Origin: Portulaca oleracea
Taxonomy: Eukaryota > Streptophyta > Magnoliopsida > Caryophyllales > Portulacaceae
Assembly (NCBI GenBank): GCA_029582165.1
Contig: CM055892.1
Coordinates: forward strand, 3,567,347 to 3,631,346
DNA length: 64,000 nt
Direction: 5' to 3'
Positions 1-10,755 of the stretch are shown piece after piece (the first letter of the stretch is position 1; every line of letters starts with the position of its first letter). The translations under genes were made by a program, and so were the position numbers. A model generated the notes under the pieces. The model did not search any database. It was not told the origin of the DNA and saw only the letters and a list, made by a program, of their open reading frames with translations.

Positions 1-44
1 CGCCCTAATGTTCTATCGAGCATCGTAGGAGGTTTTAAGTCCTA

Positions 45-1060
45 ATGGGTGAAGTTCAAGCTTATTCACCCCGTACTCTTCTATCATATGCCATTCCATC
101 TTCGAGTACGGGAGGCAACCCTATCATTTTACGACCATTACCACCCGACGCGGTATTTGAGTTCAAGTCGTGTCTTCTTGAAGTTTTTGAAAGCAATCTG
201 TTCCATGGAGATAATTCCGAGAGCCCTATTGCTCATATGGAGGAATTCGAAAAGCATATCAGTTTCATACACATGCCCGGAATATCTTCTGAATATCTGA
301 AGTTGAAGTTCTTTCCTCTTACTATAAGAGGAATAGCTAAGATGTGGCTTGATATATGTCCTCCTAGATTTTATTCTTCATGGGAGGTTCTAAAGAGAGA
401 TTTCCTTCAAAGATTTTTCCCGACCGACAAAACTTGTAGACTCCGGGAAAATATTATGAGTTTCAAGCAAAAAGCTGGAGAGTCTCTTTTCGAAGCATGG
501 GGGAGATTCAAAAGTCTCCAACGTCAGTGTCCAAACACAATCTACGCAACTGGATGCTTCTTCAGCACTTCTATTGTGGACTCTTTGATTCTCTCAAAGA
601 ATCGATCGATAAAGCATCCGGAGGGACATTTTTGAAGAAGAATGCGGCGGAGGCCGAACAATTCCTTCATGAGCTCGTTCAATATGCTCCTAATCTTGGA
701 CGTTGCAAATCTAGTGGAGGAGATTTATTTTTGGAGCAAGATGCTATTATTACACTTCTTTTGGCTTCTATTTATGAAATGCAAAAAGAGCGGTCAAATG
801 AGGAGACTTCTAAGCATTTGAGAATGGCTCGAGAAGCGCAAATTTTCAATTTTCAACAATTAGAACAAGTGAGTGCCATTCATTCTTCCCATGTTGAACA
901 AGATCCCACTTCTTATGATTTTACCAACAACCTTTACCCTTCTACTTTTCAACCTTTTGACCATCACTCATTTATTCTAGAAGAAACCTTCCATCTAACC
1001 CAACAAGACATTCATAACTTCAAATTTCTCAACCACCCTAAGAATCCTCGTTTGGGTTGA
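45..1060 (+). pseudogene. Gag polyprotein of Z (retrotransposon gag domain), frameshifted
   Basis: This encodes the structural gag of an Athila-like Ty3 element, which would form the virus-like particle in the cytoplasm. The start at 45 matches the gag start of A by homology (M-x-E, then a TLLSY-type motif). The first frame runs to about 530 and carries the conserved block FFPLTIRG, then W-x-(8)-F-LQRFFPTD, then ESLFEAWGRFK, which is typical of plant gag domains. A one-base slip near 528-535 moves the reading to a second frame, which carries HFYCGLFDSLKESIDKASGG and continues to a stop at 1058-1060. I see no clear zinc knuckle, although A has one at the equivalent place. The frameshift makes it non-functional. 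Confidence 0.8.
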
Positions 1061-1948
1061 TGCTGGAGCGAATCATGGAAGACTGAGAGGAGGATCAAGC
1101 TTATATCCAAAGTCTCGAGCTCGAATTGGCTCAAGCCAACCAATTCCAACCTACTCCTACCCAAGAAGTGGAGGTGAATGCTATTACTATGTGTAGTTGA
1201 GGAGAAGTTCAGGAGTCTGAGATGGTGGAGGAGAGAACTCTTGGAGAAAATGAGGGAGATGTTGAGGGTAAGATTGAAGGAGAGAGTATGGAGGTTGAGC
1301 AGTTGGTTGATGATGAGAAGGAGAATTTGATTGAAGAGGAAGCTAATCGCGTAGAAGAAAAAGGTGGAGGAAATACAAGATATAGTTTTGAATGAAAATG
1401 TTAATGAATGCGTTCAAGATCAATTTGATTCCCACCGAATGTAAATTCCTCTCCCAAATTGGTTGATTCAACACTTGATTGATGAAGGACATATTGAATC
1501 AAAGTTCGATGTTCCTATTGAGACACCCTTCTTCAAGCCGCCTTGTGTTGAAATCAATATGATAGAAACAGTTGTTCATGAGCGTCAAGAGGAGGTCTAC
1601 ATTCTTGAAGTGAATTCTGATAATGGGAAAGACAACAATCATCCCAAGGCCTTATGTTCCTAACCCGAGGTTTTTGAAGTTATATCTCATGAAGATTCCC
1701 TCAAAATTGTTCCATTAAGGAGGGAGATTTCATTGGATAAAGTTTATATTGAGGACATAGAGTTTGACAAGATTGTTCCCAAGTGTCTGAAACTTGGAGA
1801 ACCACTTGAAGAAGAGCTTGAATTGCTCCTTTATCCCCATCACCAAATCAAACCACCGGAGGAAACTCATGTTCTATTTGTGGAGGTGATGAGGAGGTGT
1901 TGGAAAAGGAGGAGGAAGCGACATTGGAAGAAAGCAAAGACATCATGA
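1061..1948 (+). pseudogene. Gag-pol linker remnant of Z, protease core absent
   Basis: This is a degenerate continuation of the Z polyprotein. An acidic Glu-rich stretch lies at about 1200-1390, equivalent to the acidic linker of A (9118-9417). Two short open pieces follow, 1463-1663 and 1733-1948, resembling the post-protease segment of A (for example the shared feature of an EE-(5)-VE/EV motif followed by a HPKA block). The retropepsin domain between linker and tail, with its DLGAS active site in A, is missing. The piece cannot be functional. I infer a deletion rather than sequence error because the flanks align with A on both sides. Confidence 0.6.
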
Positions 1949-2243
1949 CCTCTTCCTTGCTCATGGTTAACCAAACAACCGGAAGGACGACTTGGCTTGA
2001 GGTTGTCTAAAGATGGTAGGAGTTGCAGAGGAAGGAAGAAGAAGCGGACATGGTAGAAGAAGCTAAATATGTATCTCTCTTGCTGATGTACATTTGGAGG
2101 CTAAAGTACATCAAGGAAGTAATCAAGAGGAAATTCTAGCTTCTATTGAAGAAGAGATTAGGTCATTATTATCAAATCATACTATGAATGACATCAACGG
2201 GCATATGGGACTACTTTGTTCAATATCTCAAGATCTTTAATCC

Positions 2244-2949
2244 TGTTGAAGACGAAGTCAAGAGTCAAATGAAGATCTTTGGAATATCTTTCTTATGGTT
2301 TTTGAATCGTATGATTTGGAGTAGAATTGAGCAAGTTATCATTGTTTCTTTATAGCTAAGTACATAGGTGTCTTATGTAATAGTTTGTGATGTCATCTAT
2401 GTAGTGCTTGATGTAAACTTGTAATCTTTGATTCTTAATGAAGGGTCACGCTTAAGGGGTCCTAGCATCACTATAAATAGACTCTTTGGGAGCCTCTTGT
2501 TACACACATTATTGAATATCAATCAAATACAAGTCAAAGCACATATGTTCTTTTTTTTTCTCTCTAGTTTCAAAACTAGAATTGTTGTTCTCTTGAGGGA
2601 GGATTAAGTAAAACTCTACTTCTATTCTAGGGTTGGCATCCTTAGAAGGTGAAAGGAAGAATTGGAGGAACCATTGGAGTGGTGTGCCTATATCTCCATT
2701 GAAGAATCCAAAAGCCATTATCAATCGTTCATTCTATCTTGTTAGTGAGTTTCAAACTTTGTTCGTTTAATCTTTTCTTTCACATCTATATTGTTTTCAC
2801 TCATAATATCACTCGTTCGTAAGCCTAAACAACCAGAAACTTACGCTTCCGTACATCCATTATTACATTCAAACGTTTATTCATAAAGAACCACTTAAAG
2901 ATCCTAGTTTTGTGGTGTGATTTGATCATTTTGGTCCTATCATACATCA
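2244..2949 (+). repeat. B 5' LTR
   Basis: The repeat starts TGTTGAAGACGAAG and ends CATACATCA, i.e. TG...CA ends, with the PBS four bases further on. It contains a TATA box at 2471. Its partner 3' LTR is not in the window because A cuts the element. The start is inferred from the TG end and from a similar LTR start in H (16818). Confidence 0.75.
2471..2479 (+). promoter_or_regulatory. TATA box of B LTR
   Basis: CTATAAATAG lies in the first third of the LTR and is followed by a plausible R/U5 region, so it is the likely Pol II promoter of B. Confidence 0.7.
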
Positions 2950-2953
2950 AAAT

Positions 2954-2965
2954 TGGTATCAGAGC
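2954..2965 (+). other. B primer-binding site (initiator tRNA-Met)
   Basis: TGGTATCAGAGC is the usual complement of the 3' end of plant initiator tRNA-Met and lies four bases after the LTR. It fixes the LTR end and the plus orientation. The 200 bases between it and the gag start are a leader with no visible gene. Confidence 0.92.
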
Positions 2966-3167
2966 CTAGAAGATCGATTCTCGTGGTTCTTGTTACCATC
3001 TTTATGCAATCTTTCCCCACATCTTCATCACACAAACAGCCTATAACACGTCCTACACAGAAAACTCCACAAAAAACCTAAAGCCAAACACAAACCCCTA
3101 TGTCACCTACACCCAAAACCTAAAATCGTGAGTCTTGAAGGATCTTTCTCACCAAGATTGATTCTAA

Positions 3168-4200
3168 ATGGCTAGTGCAAGTTCTCCAATGAATTCACCC
3201 ACGAATTCCCAAGAAAATGTAGAAGGAATGAAGCAAAGAATCGCTTATCTCACCGACCAATTGAAGAAGTATATGCATCTTCCACATAGAGAGATGCGTG
3301 ATGGGAATGATTCTTGTGTTGGGAATCCCCATGATGATGAAGAGGACACATAAAGTGAAAGGAGTAGACGTCCAAGAAGGGAGGATAGGTTCGATTTCAA
3401 GGTGGAAATACTGGACTTTGAAGGGAGTCTTGATCCGGACGTTTTCTTGGATTGGATGCAACCTGTGGAAAGAGTCTTTGATCTCAAAGACGTGAATGAT
3501 GATAAGAAGGTCAAGTATGTTGCCTTGAAATTACGAAAGCATGCAAGCATTTGGTTGACAAACTTGCAAAAGAAGTGAGAAACCAAAGGAAAGGATAAGG
3601 TACGTTCATGGGATAAGATGAAGAAGAAGCTTCAAGATAAGTTCTTACCACCTAGCTACCTACGTGACAATTACTACAAACTTCAAAAGTTGATCCAAGG
3701 AGGAAAAAGCGTAGAAGAGTAGACCAAAGAATCCGAGCATTTGCTTTGGAGGTGTGACCTTAAAGAGGACGAGCCACAAACTTTGGTACGTTATCTGGTT
3801 GGTCTTGATGATTGGATTAGACATATTGTTGAGTTGCAACCATATAAAACTTTGGATGAATTGAGTTCTTTATCGCTTAAAGTTGAACGACAAAGGAGAA
3901 ATAAGGGTAAAGAAATCTTGAACAAGTACTAAACTCCACAAAAATCAACCTACCCTACATGCCCATTCCCTACACAATAAAGATCACCCATATCTTCCAA
4001 ATCACCCTACGTCAAGAATACCACAAATCAGCCCCAAACCACCCCCAAACCCACTGTCCCAAAACCAAAAACCCTTGCCCCAAGGAGATGTTTTCGTTGC
4101 CAAGGTTTAGGTCACTATGCTTCGGAGTGTCCTAACAAGAGGGTAGTATCTTTTGTTGAATGCCAAACGTCGTTATATGTACAACCAGAAGGTGATAATG
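3168..4200 (+). pseudogene. Gag of B with CCHC zinc knuckle
   Basis: Gag begins with MASASSPMNSPTN at 3168 and is read in one frame to about 3930, with stops at 3351, 3576 and 3720. The middle carries the gag-domain block FLDWMQPVERVFD, then KVKYVALKLRKHASIWLTNLQ, as in chromovirus-type gags. After a proline- and asparagine-rich stretch, a zinc knuckle at 4089-4130 reads CFRCQGLGHYASEC, a perfect C-x2-C-x4-H-x4-C. The knuckle would bind genomic RNA during packaging. The stops make the gene non-functional. Confidence 0.85.
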
Positions 4201-4202
4201 AC

Positions 4203-4883
4203 GTGTGTGAGGAAGAAAATGAGGAGAATAATGTAGAAGAAGAGGAGTATGAAGAAGAACCGGATAATGGAGAGTTACTTGTTGTAAGGAGAGCCTTGAA
4301 TGTAGCTCATATGTCGAATGACCAAGTACAAAGGGAGGCTATCTTTCACTCTCGTTGTATCATCAAAGGAAAAGTATGCTCATTGATCCTAGATGGAGGG
4401 AGTTGCACCAATGCCGCCTTTACAACAATGATCAAGAAGTTGCAATTGGAGGTTAGCCCTCATCCCACACCTTACACTATACAATGGCTAAGCTAAGGCC
4501 AAGGCATTCGTGTGGACTAAAGAGTGTTGGTAAGTCTTTCTATTGGCAAGAGTTATAAAGATTCATTAAGGTGTGATATTAATCCTATGGATGCATGTCA
4601 TATATATATTTTGTTGGGAAGACCATGGGTATTTGATAGGAATGTCATACATGATGGGAGAGCCAACACTTACATTCTCACCTTCTATCGAAAGAAGACC
4701 ATTTTGACACCTCTAGCACCATCTTCTATATCTCGGCTTAAGAGGAATGAAAGAAATATTGTGACGTTTATGAAGGCAGAATATCATGAGTATGAAGAGC
4801 ATAAGAGTCTTATTCTTGCACACTTAGAGGAAAGCAAAACGCCACCAAGCAACCATCCATTCTTGAATCCCCTTTTGGAGTGA
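4203..4883 (+). pseudogene. Aspartic protease (retropepsin) of B
   Basis: This encodes the retropepsin that would process the B polyprotein. An acidic Glu-rich linker (4203-4270) precedes the domain. The active-site motif is ILDGGSCTNAA at about 4389-4420, where the usual D-S/T-G reads D-G-G-S, a form common in one group of plant Ty3 elements. The C-terminal strand ILLGRPWVFDRNVIHDG lies at about 4600-4650. The frame is broken by a stop near 4494 and resumes at 4524. A similar C-terminal block recurs twice in H (16460 and 18390), so B and H are related. Confidence 0.8.
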
Positions 4884-6256
4884 TTCTCTCATATGTTCCC
4901 TAAGGAGATGCCTCATGGGTTACCACCAAAACGAGAGACTGAACACAAAATAGATCTTGTCCCAGGATCTATGCTACCAAACAAGCCGACCTACAGAATG
5001 AATCCAACGGATACGAATGAAGTACAAAGATAAGTGGAAGAGCTATTAGCTAAGGGTTTGATTTGTGAGAGCCTTAGCCCCTGTGTTGTTCCCGCCCTAT
5101 AAGTACCAAAGAAGGATGGGTCACAAAGAATGTGCATGGATTGCCTCGCCATCAACAAAATCACAATTAAGTATAGGTTTCCAATACCTAGACTCGAAGA
5201 TCTATTGGAAGAATTACATGGAAGCATGGTATTTTCCAAGATTGATCTTAGAAGTGGATATCATCAAATAAGGATCCATGAAGGAGAAGAATGGAAAACA
5301 GCTTTCAAAACTAAAGAAGTATTATATGAGTAGCTTGTGATGCCATTCGGTCTTATAAATGCACCATCAACATTTATGAGACTCGTGAACCAAGTCTTGA
5401 AACCTCTTATTGGTAAATATGTTGTTGTATACTTTGATGACATTCTTGTGTATAGTAGGAGTGAAAAGGAACATGTGAAGCATTTGGAGTCGGTCATACT
5501 CATTTTGGAACGTGAAAAGCTCTATGAAAACTTAGATAAGTGTCATTTCTTCATGTCCAAAGTTGTGTTCCTTGGATATGTGCTATCAAGTGAAGGAATC
5601 TAAGTAGACGAAGAGAAAGTGAAAGCGATCCAAGAACGACCAACACCTACGACCATTCATGAGGTACGAAGTTTTCATGGCTTGGCATCTTTTTATAGAA
5701 GATTCACCAAGAACTTTAGTACTCTTTTATCCCCTATGACTGAATTGATGAAGAATAAAGAGTTCTCTTGGAATGAAGCCGCAAATAAAGCTTTTGACTT
5801 GATTAAAGACAAGCTATGTAACGCCCTTATTCTTGCATTACCTAGTTTCTCTAAAGTGTTTGAAGTTGAATGTGATGCAAGTGGGGTTGGGATAGGTGTT
5901 GTCCTATCTCAAGAAGGTCGCCCAATAGCTTATTTTAGTGAAAAGCTAAGTGAAGCAAAGAGGAAGTATAGTACATATGACAAAGAATTTTATGCCATTA
6001 TAAGGGCATTGGAACATTGGAGACATTATTTATTGAGTGGAGAATTCATACTTCATAGTGATCATGAAGCGTTGAAGTACATACAAGGACAACATAAGTT
6101 GAAACCTGGTCATGCCAAACGGGTAGAGTTCATGCAATCTTTTCATTTTATGATTCATCATAAAGCGGGTCACTTGAATAAAGGAGCCGATGCTTTATCA
6201 AGGAGGTATATTTTGGTTCATATACTTGAATCTAGAGTACTTGGACTTGAGCATAT
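4884..6256 (+). pseudogene. Reverse transcriptase and RNase H of B
   Basis: RT is readable from about 4900 to 5600: ICESLSPCVVP, then [13 protein letters not shown], then [13 protein letters not shown], and the catalytic box YFDD at 5430-5441. RNase H follows from about 5619, with the DAS aspartate motif near 5875, the family motif KYSTYDKEF and the SDHEALKYI block near 6057. In-frame stops occur at about 5030, 5101, 5331 and 5601. The reading ends where A is inserted. The motifs are those of a chromovirus-type Ty3 RT rather than the Athila RTs of C and F, which read FMDD. The gene is dead. Confidence 0.88.
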
Positions 6257-6503
6257 TGTTTAGACCCAATTTTGTGTCTAAATAACGGCTTAATTCTTAG
6301 GTTTTTGACACGTTTCGTGTTTATTTTCATGGCTTTTTAGTATGTTTTGGGTTATTTTGTAGGTTTTGGTGTTTTTACTCAAAACGAGGTAAAACGGGCC
6401 ATTTTAGAGCATTTTTTGGTCATTTCCCGAGCCGAGCCAGACCGAGAGCCGAAGTGAAGTTGACCCGAGATCTATTTCCCTTCATTTGGTGCTAATTAGT
6501 GAG

Positions 6504-6717
6504 GTAACACCTGCTACGACCCTTGTAGCGGGCGTTATATCCCTTGGAAAGAAGAGGACCGCACCTACGGTCAGTGAGACCGCACCTGCGGTCTTACAAA
6601 GGAAGAATTGCCCAACAGTTTTCGCGCGTGGCACCCACTACTTTCCCTACGCAGCAAGAGACCGCACCTGCCGTCTGCTAGACCACACCTGCCGTCTCCT
6701 TGACCACACCTGCGGTC
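6504..6717 (+). promoter_or_regulatory. Paired palindrome array in U3 of A 5' LTR
   Basis: Short inverted repeats sit 21 bp apart, start to start. The outer pair is 6504 (GTAACACCTGCTAC) and 6525 (GTAGCGGGCGTTAT), which also mirror each other. Then come 6557 and 6578 (GACCGCACCTGCGGTC type), and 6660, 6681 and 6702 (the same type, degenerate). The array ends 64 bp before the TATA box. Likely protein-binding sites; the function is inferred. Confidence 0.7.
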
Positions 6718-6780
6718 TCCCTCTTTTCTACGCGATTGTTCGGCTTGAAGTGTTGCATTTTGGCCAACCAATTTCACTTG

Positions 6781-6790
6781 TATATATATT
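6781..6790 (+). promoter_or_regulatory. TATA box of A 5' LTR
   Basis: TATATATATT lies downstream of the palindrome array. The same word occurs at the same distance in the C and F LTRs. Confidence 0.75.
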
Positions 6791-7715
6791 CCAATTGACA
6801 ATTATCTTGGGGATCCCATTCTAGTTAATTAGACTCTATTTCCAACTTTGTATTAGTGAGTTTTAGTGAGAGATTAGCCTTAATTATTCTACGGTTTGGT
6901 TGATTTTTTTGGTGTGATTCAAGGATTGAAGATTCAAACAATTGAAAGATTGTTGGATTATCATTTCCCTTTGCTTTTCTTTGTTCATCTACATCATTTT
7001 GATAAGTATTCTCTTCCCTTAACTCTTTTATTAATTGCTTTGCTAATTACTTTCTTACTTGCTTAATTGCTTTCTTGCTATTTCAATTGTTTTGCTTGTT
7101 TATGGTTGTTTTATGTTAGTAATCATGCTTAGGGTTGGTTTGGATGTTGTTAGCTTAGTTTTTACCATGATTAGTGGCTAGAACCCTAATGGGTTAGGGG
7201 GGTAATTAGGTATGGGTTAGCAATATTAGTGAGTAATTAGTTGGGAAATCACTTTTCCCACTCCATTCCATCCCTCAAGTGGGATGTATTTGGGTTCGAA
7301 AGCTCCCGAACACATCCAACACTTGTGTTGGAAGGTTGGAATTGGGATAGTTAGCACTTTACTCATGAGAGTGAGTAGAGACTAACTAGGGAATTTCGTT
7401 TCATTAACCCTCCTTGTCCGTGGTGGACTTTTGGGAAGTTAATCCAGACTATCCTTAAAAGAGGATTGCCACTTGATTTTCTTCCTTCTTGCTCTGTTAT
7501 TGCAAAACCTATCCCCTTGTTCCCGCATGCATCCCGAAACCCATTGTTTCACCATGACTGACCTTAGTTTGGTTTCTTGCGTTGAGACCCTTTCAAACCC
7601 ATTGCCTTACCTAGCGATCTTAACCCGACCTTAAACCGAGTTTCTTAGCCAAGGCCCCTAGCTCCTCGAGAAGAACGATATAAAAACCGGGGTACAAAAA
7701 CCGCGATACACAAAA

Positions 7716-7733
7716 TGGCGCCGTTGCCGGGGA
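7716..7733 (+). other. A primer-binding site (tRNA-Asp)
   Basis: TGGCGCCGTTGCCGGGGA is an exact complement of the 3' end of plant tRNA-Asp, the primer usual for Athila-type elements. It lies five bases after the LTR. Confidence 0.93.
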
Positions 7734-7860
7734 GCAAGCGCCCCTAGCTTAGTTTCTTGGTCATGAGTTGTTTAAGATTGCTTTCATGCTAGAAACTAGT
7801 TTGTTCCAAATCAAATGAATTTGATGCTTTTCTATCTCTTGTAGGAGGTTTCGAGCTCTA

Positions 7861-9117
7861 ATGACTGAGGGCCAAACTGGTTCACCACATACCCTTCTAT
7901 CATATGTCGTTCCATCTTTGGGTACGGGAGGTAACCCGAGCACTTTACCAACGTTACCACCCGATGTCGTATTTGAGTTCAAACCGTACTTACTTGAAGT
8001 CTTTTCGAGCAATCAATTTTATGGAGATAAATCCGAGAGTCCTATTCCACACATTGAGAAATTTGAAGATCAGATTAGTTTTGTGCAAGTTCCCGGTCTA
8101 TCTTCTGAATTTATGAAATTGAAGTTCTTTCCTCTAACTCTTACGGGGAAAGCGAAGACATGGCTTCAAACGTGTCCTCCCGGCATATATTCTTCATGGG
8201 AGGTACTTAGAAGAGATTTCCTGCACCGATTTTTCCCAACGGATGAAACTTATCGACTCCGGCAAGTTATTATGTCTTTCCAGCAAGAACCCGGAGAAGA
8301 TCTTTTTAAGGCTTGGGGGAGATTTAAAAGTCTTCAACGCCAATGTCCACATCACAATTTACCGGATTGGATGCTACTTCAACACTTTTATTATGGGCTT
8401 TGTGATTCATAAAAAGAATCTATTGATCGTGCTTCTGGAGGGATGTTCTTAAAGAAGACTGCGGAGGAAGCCAAAGTTTTTCTTCATGAGCTATATCAAA
8501 ATGTTCCTAGTTGGGGAGGCGGCCAAAATTCAGGAAATGAGGATCATTCTTTGGAACGCAACCCGACTATCAAACTTCTAATGGCTACCGTTGATGATTT
8601 GCAAAAGAAGATGGTGAATGATGAAGTTTCCAATCAGTTGAACTTAGCCCGAGGTATGCAAGCCTTTACATCCACACCTATTCCTATTGTGCATACTTGT
8701 AAGTTGTGTTTTGGTTCACATCTTGAGCATCAATGTGTGGAGTATCGTCAAGTAGAACCTGTAAATGCCATCTATTCCAACCATCTTTATTCCCATTCTT
8801 ATGAGGATTATGATCCTAGCTATACCATGTTTGTCAACCTTATGACCATCATGCATATTTTCAAGAAGAGTTCTCACATCAAACCACCCCACAACCTCAA
8901 TTTTCTCAACCATCCCAAGATTCTATGATTGAAAAGTTGTTGCAATAAATTGATGCTAATCAAGAATGTAAGGGTGCTCGCCTTAGAGACCTTGAAACCC
9001 AAATGACCCAAGTTGCTCAACAAATATACCTTTCTCAACCCATTCAACCTCAACCTATCTAAGAGGAGAAAGTTGATGCTATTTCCCTAAGGACTGGAAG
9101 AAAAATTAAAGAACCTT
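7861..9117 (+). pseudogene. Gag of A with CX2CX3HX4C knuckle
   Basis: Gag starts at 7861 (MTEGQTGSPHTLLSYVVPS) and reads openly to a stop at 8410. It continues in the same frame from 8413 to a second stop at 8926, after which the frame is degraded. Shared Athila-type blocks are FFPLTLTGKAKTWL, then SWEVLRRDFLHRFFPTDE, DLFKAWGRFKSLQRQCPHHN and ESIDRASGG, then FLKKTAEEA. A zinc knuckle at 8698-8736 reads CKLCFGSHLEHQC, i.e. C-x2-C-x3-H-x4-C, one residue tighter in the middle than the standard retroviral knuckle. Stops make the copy inactive. A near-identical gene layout is seen in F. Confidence 0.85.
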
Positions 9118-10168
9118 ATGGTAGTGAGGGAGAATGTAGAAGAGGAGAGATCTTCGGGAGAGAATGAGGAAGTTGTGGTGGATAGTACTGAAGAGGAGGA
9201 TTTAGGAATTGAGCAAAACATAGTTGAGGAGAAGGAGGATGATGTTGTTGCTAATGAGGCCAAGGATGAGGAAAAAGAGAAGTTGGAAGAGAGGGTAGAG
9301 ATTGAGAAAATACGAGAGAAAGGAAAGGAAGTCTTGAGGGAGGATATTCATGAAAACCCATTGGAGAAACCCGTTTCATATAGACCACCAATACCTTTTC
9401 CTGGTAGATTGATTTAACATAAAAATGAGGCGAAGTTTGAGCGATTTATTGAGATGTTGAAAAAGCTCCAAGTCAATATTCCTTTCTTGATGCCATGGTG
9501 GAGGTCCCATCTTTCAAGAAATATCTTAATGACCTCTTGACAAACAAAAGGAGAATCAAAGAGCCGTCGACCGTTCTTCTCAGTTGTAATGCCATTATGG
9601 GAAGCAAGACTCCCGAGAAACTTGTCGATCCGGGTAGTTTCTCCATACCGTGCTTAATTGGTGATATGAGGATTGCTAATGCATTATGCGATTTGGGGGC
9701 AAGTGTGAGTGTCATGCCACACCAATTTGTAAGAAGTTGAACCTTTATGACTTGACCCCTACAGCTATTAGCTTGCAACTTGCCGATCCGGGTAGTTTCT
9801 CCATACCGTGCTTAATTGGTGATATGAGGATTGATAATGTATTATGCGATTTGGGGGCAAGTGTGAGTGTCATGCGACACTCAATTTGTAAGAAGTTGAA
9901 CCATTATGACTTGACCCCTACAGCTATTAGCTTGCAACTTGCGGACCGAACTGTTAGGAAGCCTTTGGGAATATTAGAAGACATCCCAGTTCAAGTGGGG
10001 AGTTTCCTTATTCCTTGTGACTTCGTTATTTTGGAGATGGATGAGGATTGGAGAAGTCCCATTGTTCTTGGTAGACCTTTCTTAGCCACTGCGGGAGCAA
10101 TCATAGATGTGAAAAGAGGCCGCTTGTCTCTTCATGTAGGGAGAGAGCATATTGATTTTGGATCTTGA
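9118..10168 (+). pseudogene. Acidic linker and retropepsin of A, active site duplicated
   Basis: An acidic, Glu/Lys-rich linker (9118-9417) leads into the protease of the A polyprotein. The domain begins around 9495 (VPSFKKYLNDLL, then the block ending in CNAIMGSKTPEKLVDPG). The catalytic motif CDLGASVSVM is present twice, at about 9687 and 9846, because a 158-bp segment is tandemly repeated. The C-terminal part (DIPVQVGSFLIPCDFVILEM, then IVLGRPFLATAGAIIDV) ends at about 10140. The first copy carries a one-base deletion and the period is not a multiple of three, so the domain cannot be read in one frame. It was once an ordinary retropepsin. Confidence 0.8.
9627..9942 (+). repeat. 158-bp tandem duplication over the protease active site
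   Basis: Two units, 9627-9784 and 9785-9942, both start GATCCGGGTAGTTTCTCC and run through the DLGAS codons. They differ by a few substitutions and one single-base deletion in the first unit. Confidence 0.92.
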
Positions 10169-10755
10169 TCTTTCGAGAAGGAACCCTCACAAAGAGTCAC
10201 GCTTCAAGGTTAATGTAGTGGTTGGTATTATGGATGAGCATCAAGAGGAGTCGTGCTTACTTGTTGTGGAACCGGATGATTGGGGAGGAGAAAGTCACCC
10301 TAAAGCTATTCACTTTAAGCTTCATGGAGATAGTTTCCTTCCATGGTGATTTCCTCAACACTGTGCCTTTGAGGAGGGAGATTGCTTTGGGTGAAACATA
10401 TATTGAGAATATGAAATTGAGGGAGATGGCTTCCCAAGTCCCGAGACCCGACACATCATCGAATATCAAGCTAGGGTTATGTTCTCTTTCTATATGTCCT
10501 ATCAAGTCTTCAAGGAGGCATGCCCCATATTTGCGCAAGAAGAGGAAGCGATGGAAAAGGAGGAAGAAATTCTGGTGGAGCAAAGCGAAGCGGCCATCAT
10601 CTTTGTTTCTTTCAGAGTTAACTAGACCACCGGAGGATCATCTTGGATTTTTCATGAGTTCTATTAGAGTGCGCGGGAGAAGAAGGAAGAAGAGTTGGTT
10701 GAAAAAGCTTACCATGCTTCTCTCATGCACACCACGCCTTTCAAGAATCAAGTAA
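10152..10755 (+). pseudogene. Post-protease tail of A polyprotein
   Basis: A shifted continuation of the gag-protease reading, similar to Z at 1463-1948. It is rich in Glu/Lys and has no recognised domain. In F, the region after the protease leads into RT. Here no RT, RNase H or integrase motif follows, and the segment ends next to a sequence (AGGTCCAGCTCGGGACC region, about 10762-10790) resembling the bases just after the integrase stop of F. That marks the pol deletion point in A. Confidence 0.65.

Larger units (their letters stand above)
1..2243 (+). mobile_element. Z: truncated Athila-like Ty3 element (gag part)
   Basis: This is a decayed internal piece of an Athila-like LTR element, cut by the window edge on the left and by the LTR of B at 2244 on the right. 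Its gag closely resembles those of A (7861) and F (49563). The order is gag, an acidic linker, then a post-protease segment resembling A at 10152-10755. No protease core, RT, RNase H or integrase is present, so it looks like a gag-only non-autonomous copy. The bases from about 1949 to 2243 hold only degenerate acidic coding remnants. Confidence 0.8.
2244..6256 (+). mobile_element. B: 5' two-thirds of a chromovirus-like Ty3 retrotransposon
   Basis: B has a 5' LTR, an initiator tRNA-Met PBS, gag with a CCHC knuckle, aspartic protease, RT and RNase H. It stops abruptly inside the RNase H-integrase spacer where the left LTR of A begins at 6257. No integrase, chromodomain or 3' LTR of B is seen anywhere in the window. 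The Met PBS, the DGGSCTN-type protease and the YFDD RT suit the plant chromovirus side of Ty3/gypsy; the exact lineage is not assigned. Many in-frame stops show it is old. Confidence 0.85.
6257..7710 (+). repeat. A 5' LTR
   Basis: It starts TGTTTAGACCCAATTTTGTG, the same opening as the F LTRs, and ends near GCGATACA, with the PBS a few bases on. It contains the palindrome array at 6504-6717 and a TATA box at 6781. The right LTR is the same length within about 35 bases, and the two differ most in the palindrome region. Confidence 0.9.

Noticed and set aside
2954..2965. A tRNA gene at the TGGTATCAGAGC words (also 17571 and 41093)
   Set aside because: Only 12-16 bases match a tRNA 3' end, always right next to an LTR, so these are primer-binding sites.
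6571..6801. A minus-strand frame with GRCG repeats in the A LTR
   Set aside because: It is the translation of the 21-bp palindrome array on the reverse strand, not a gene.
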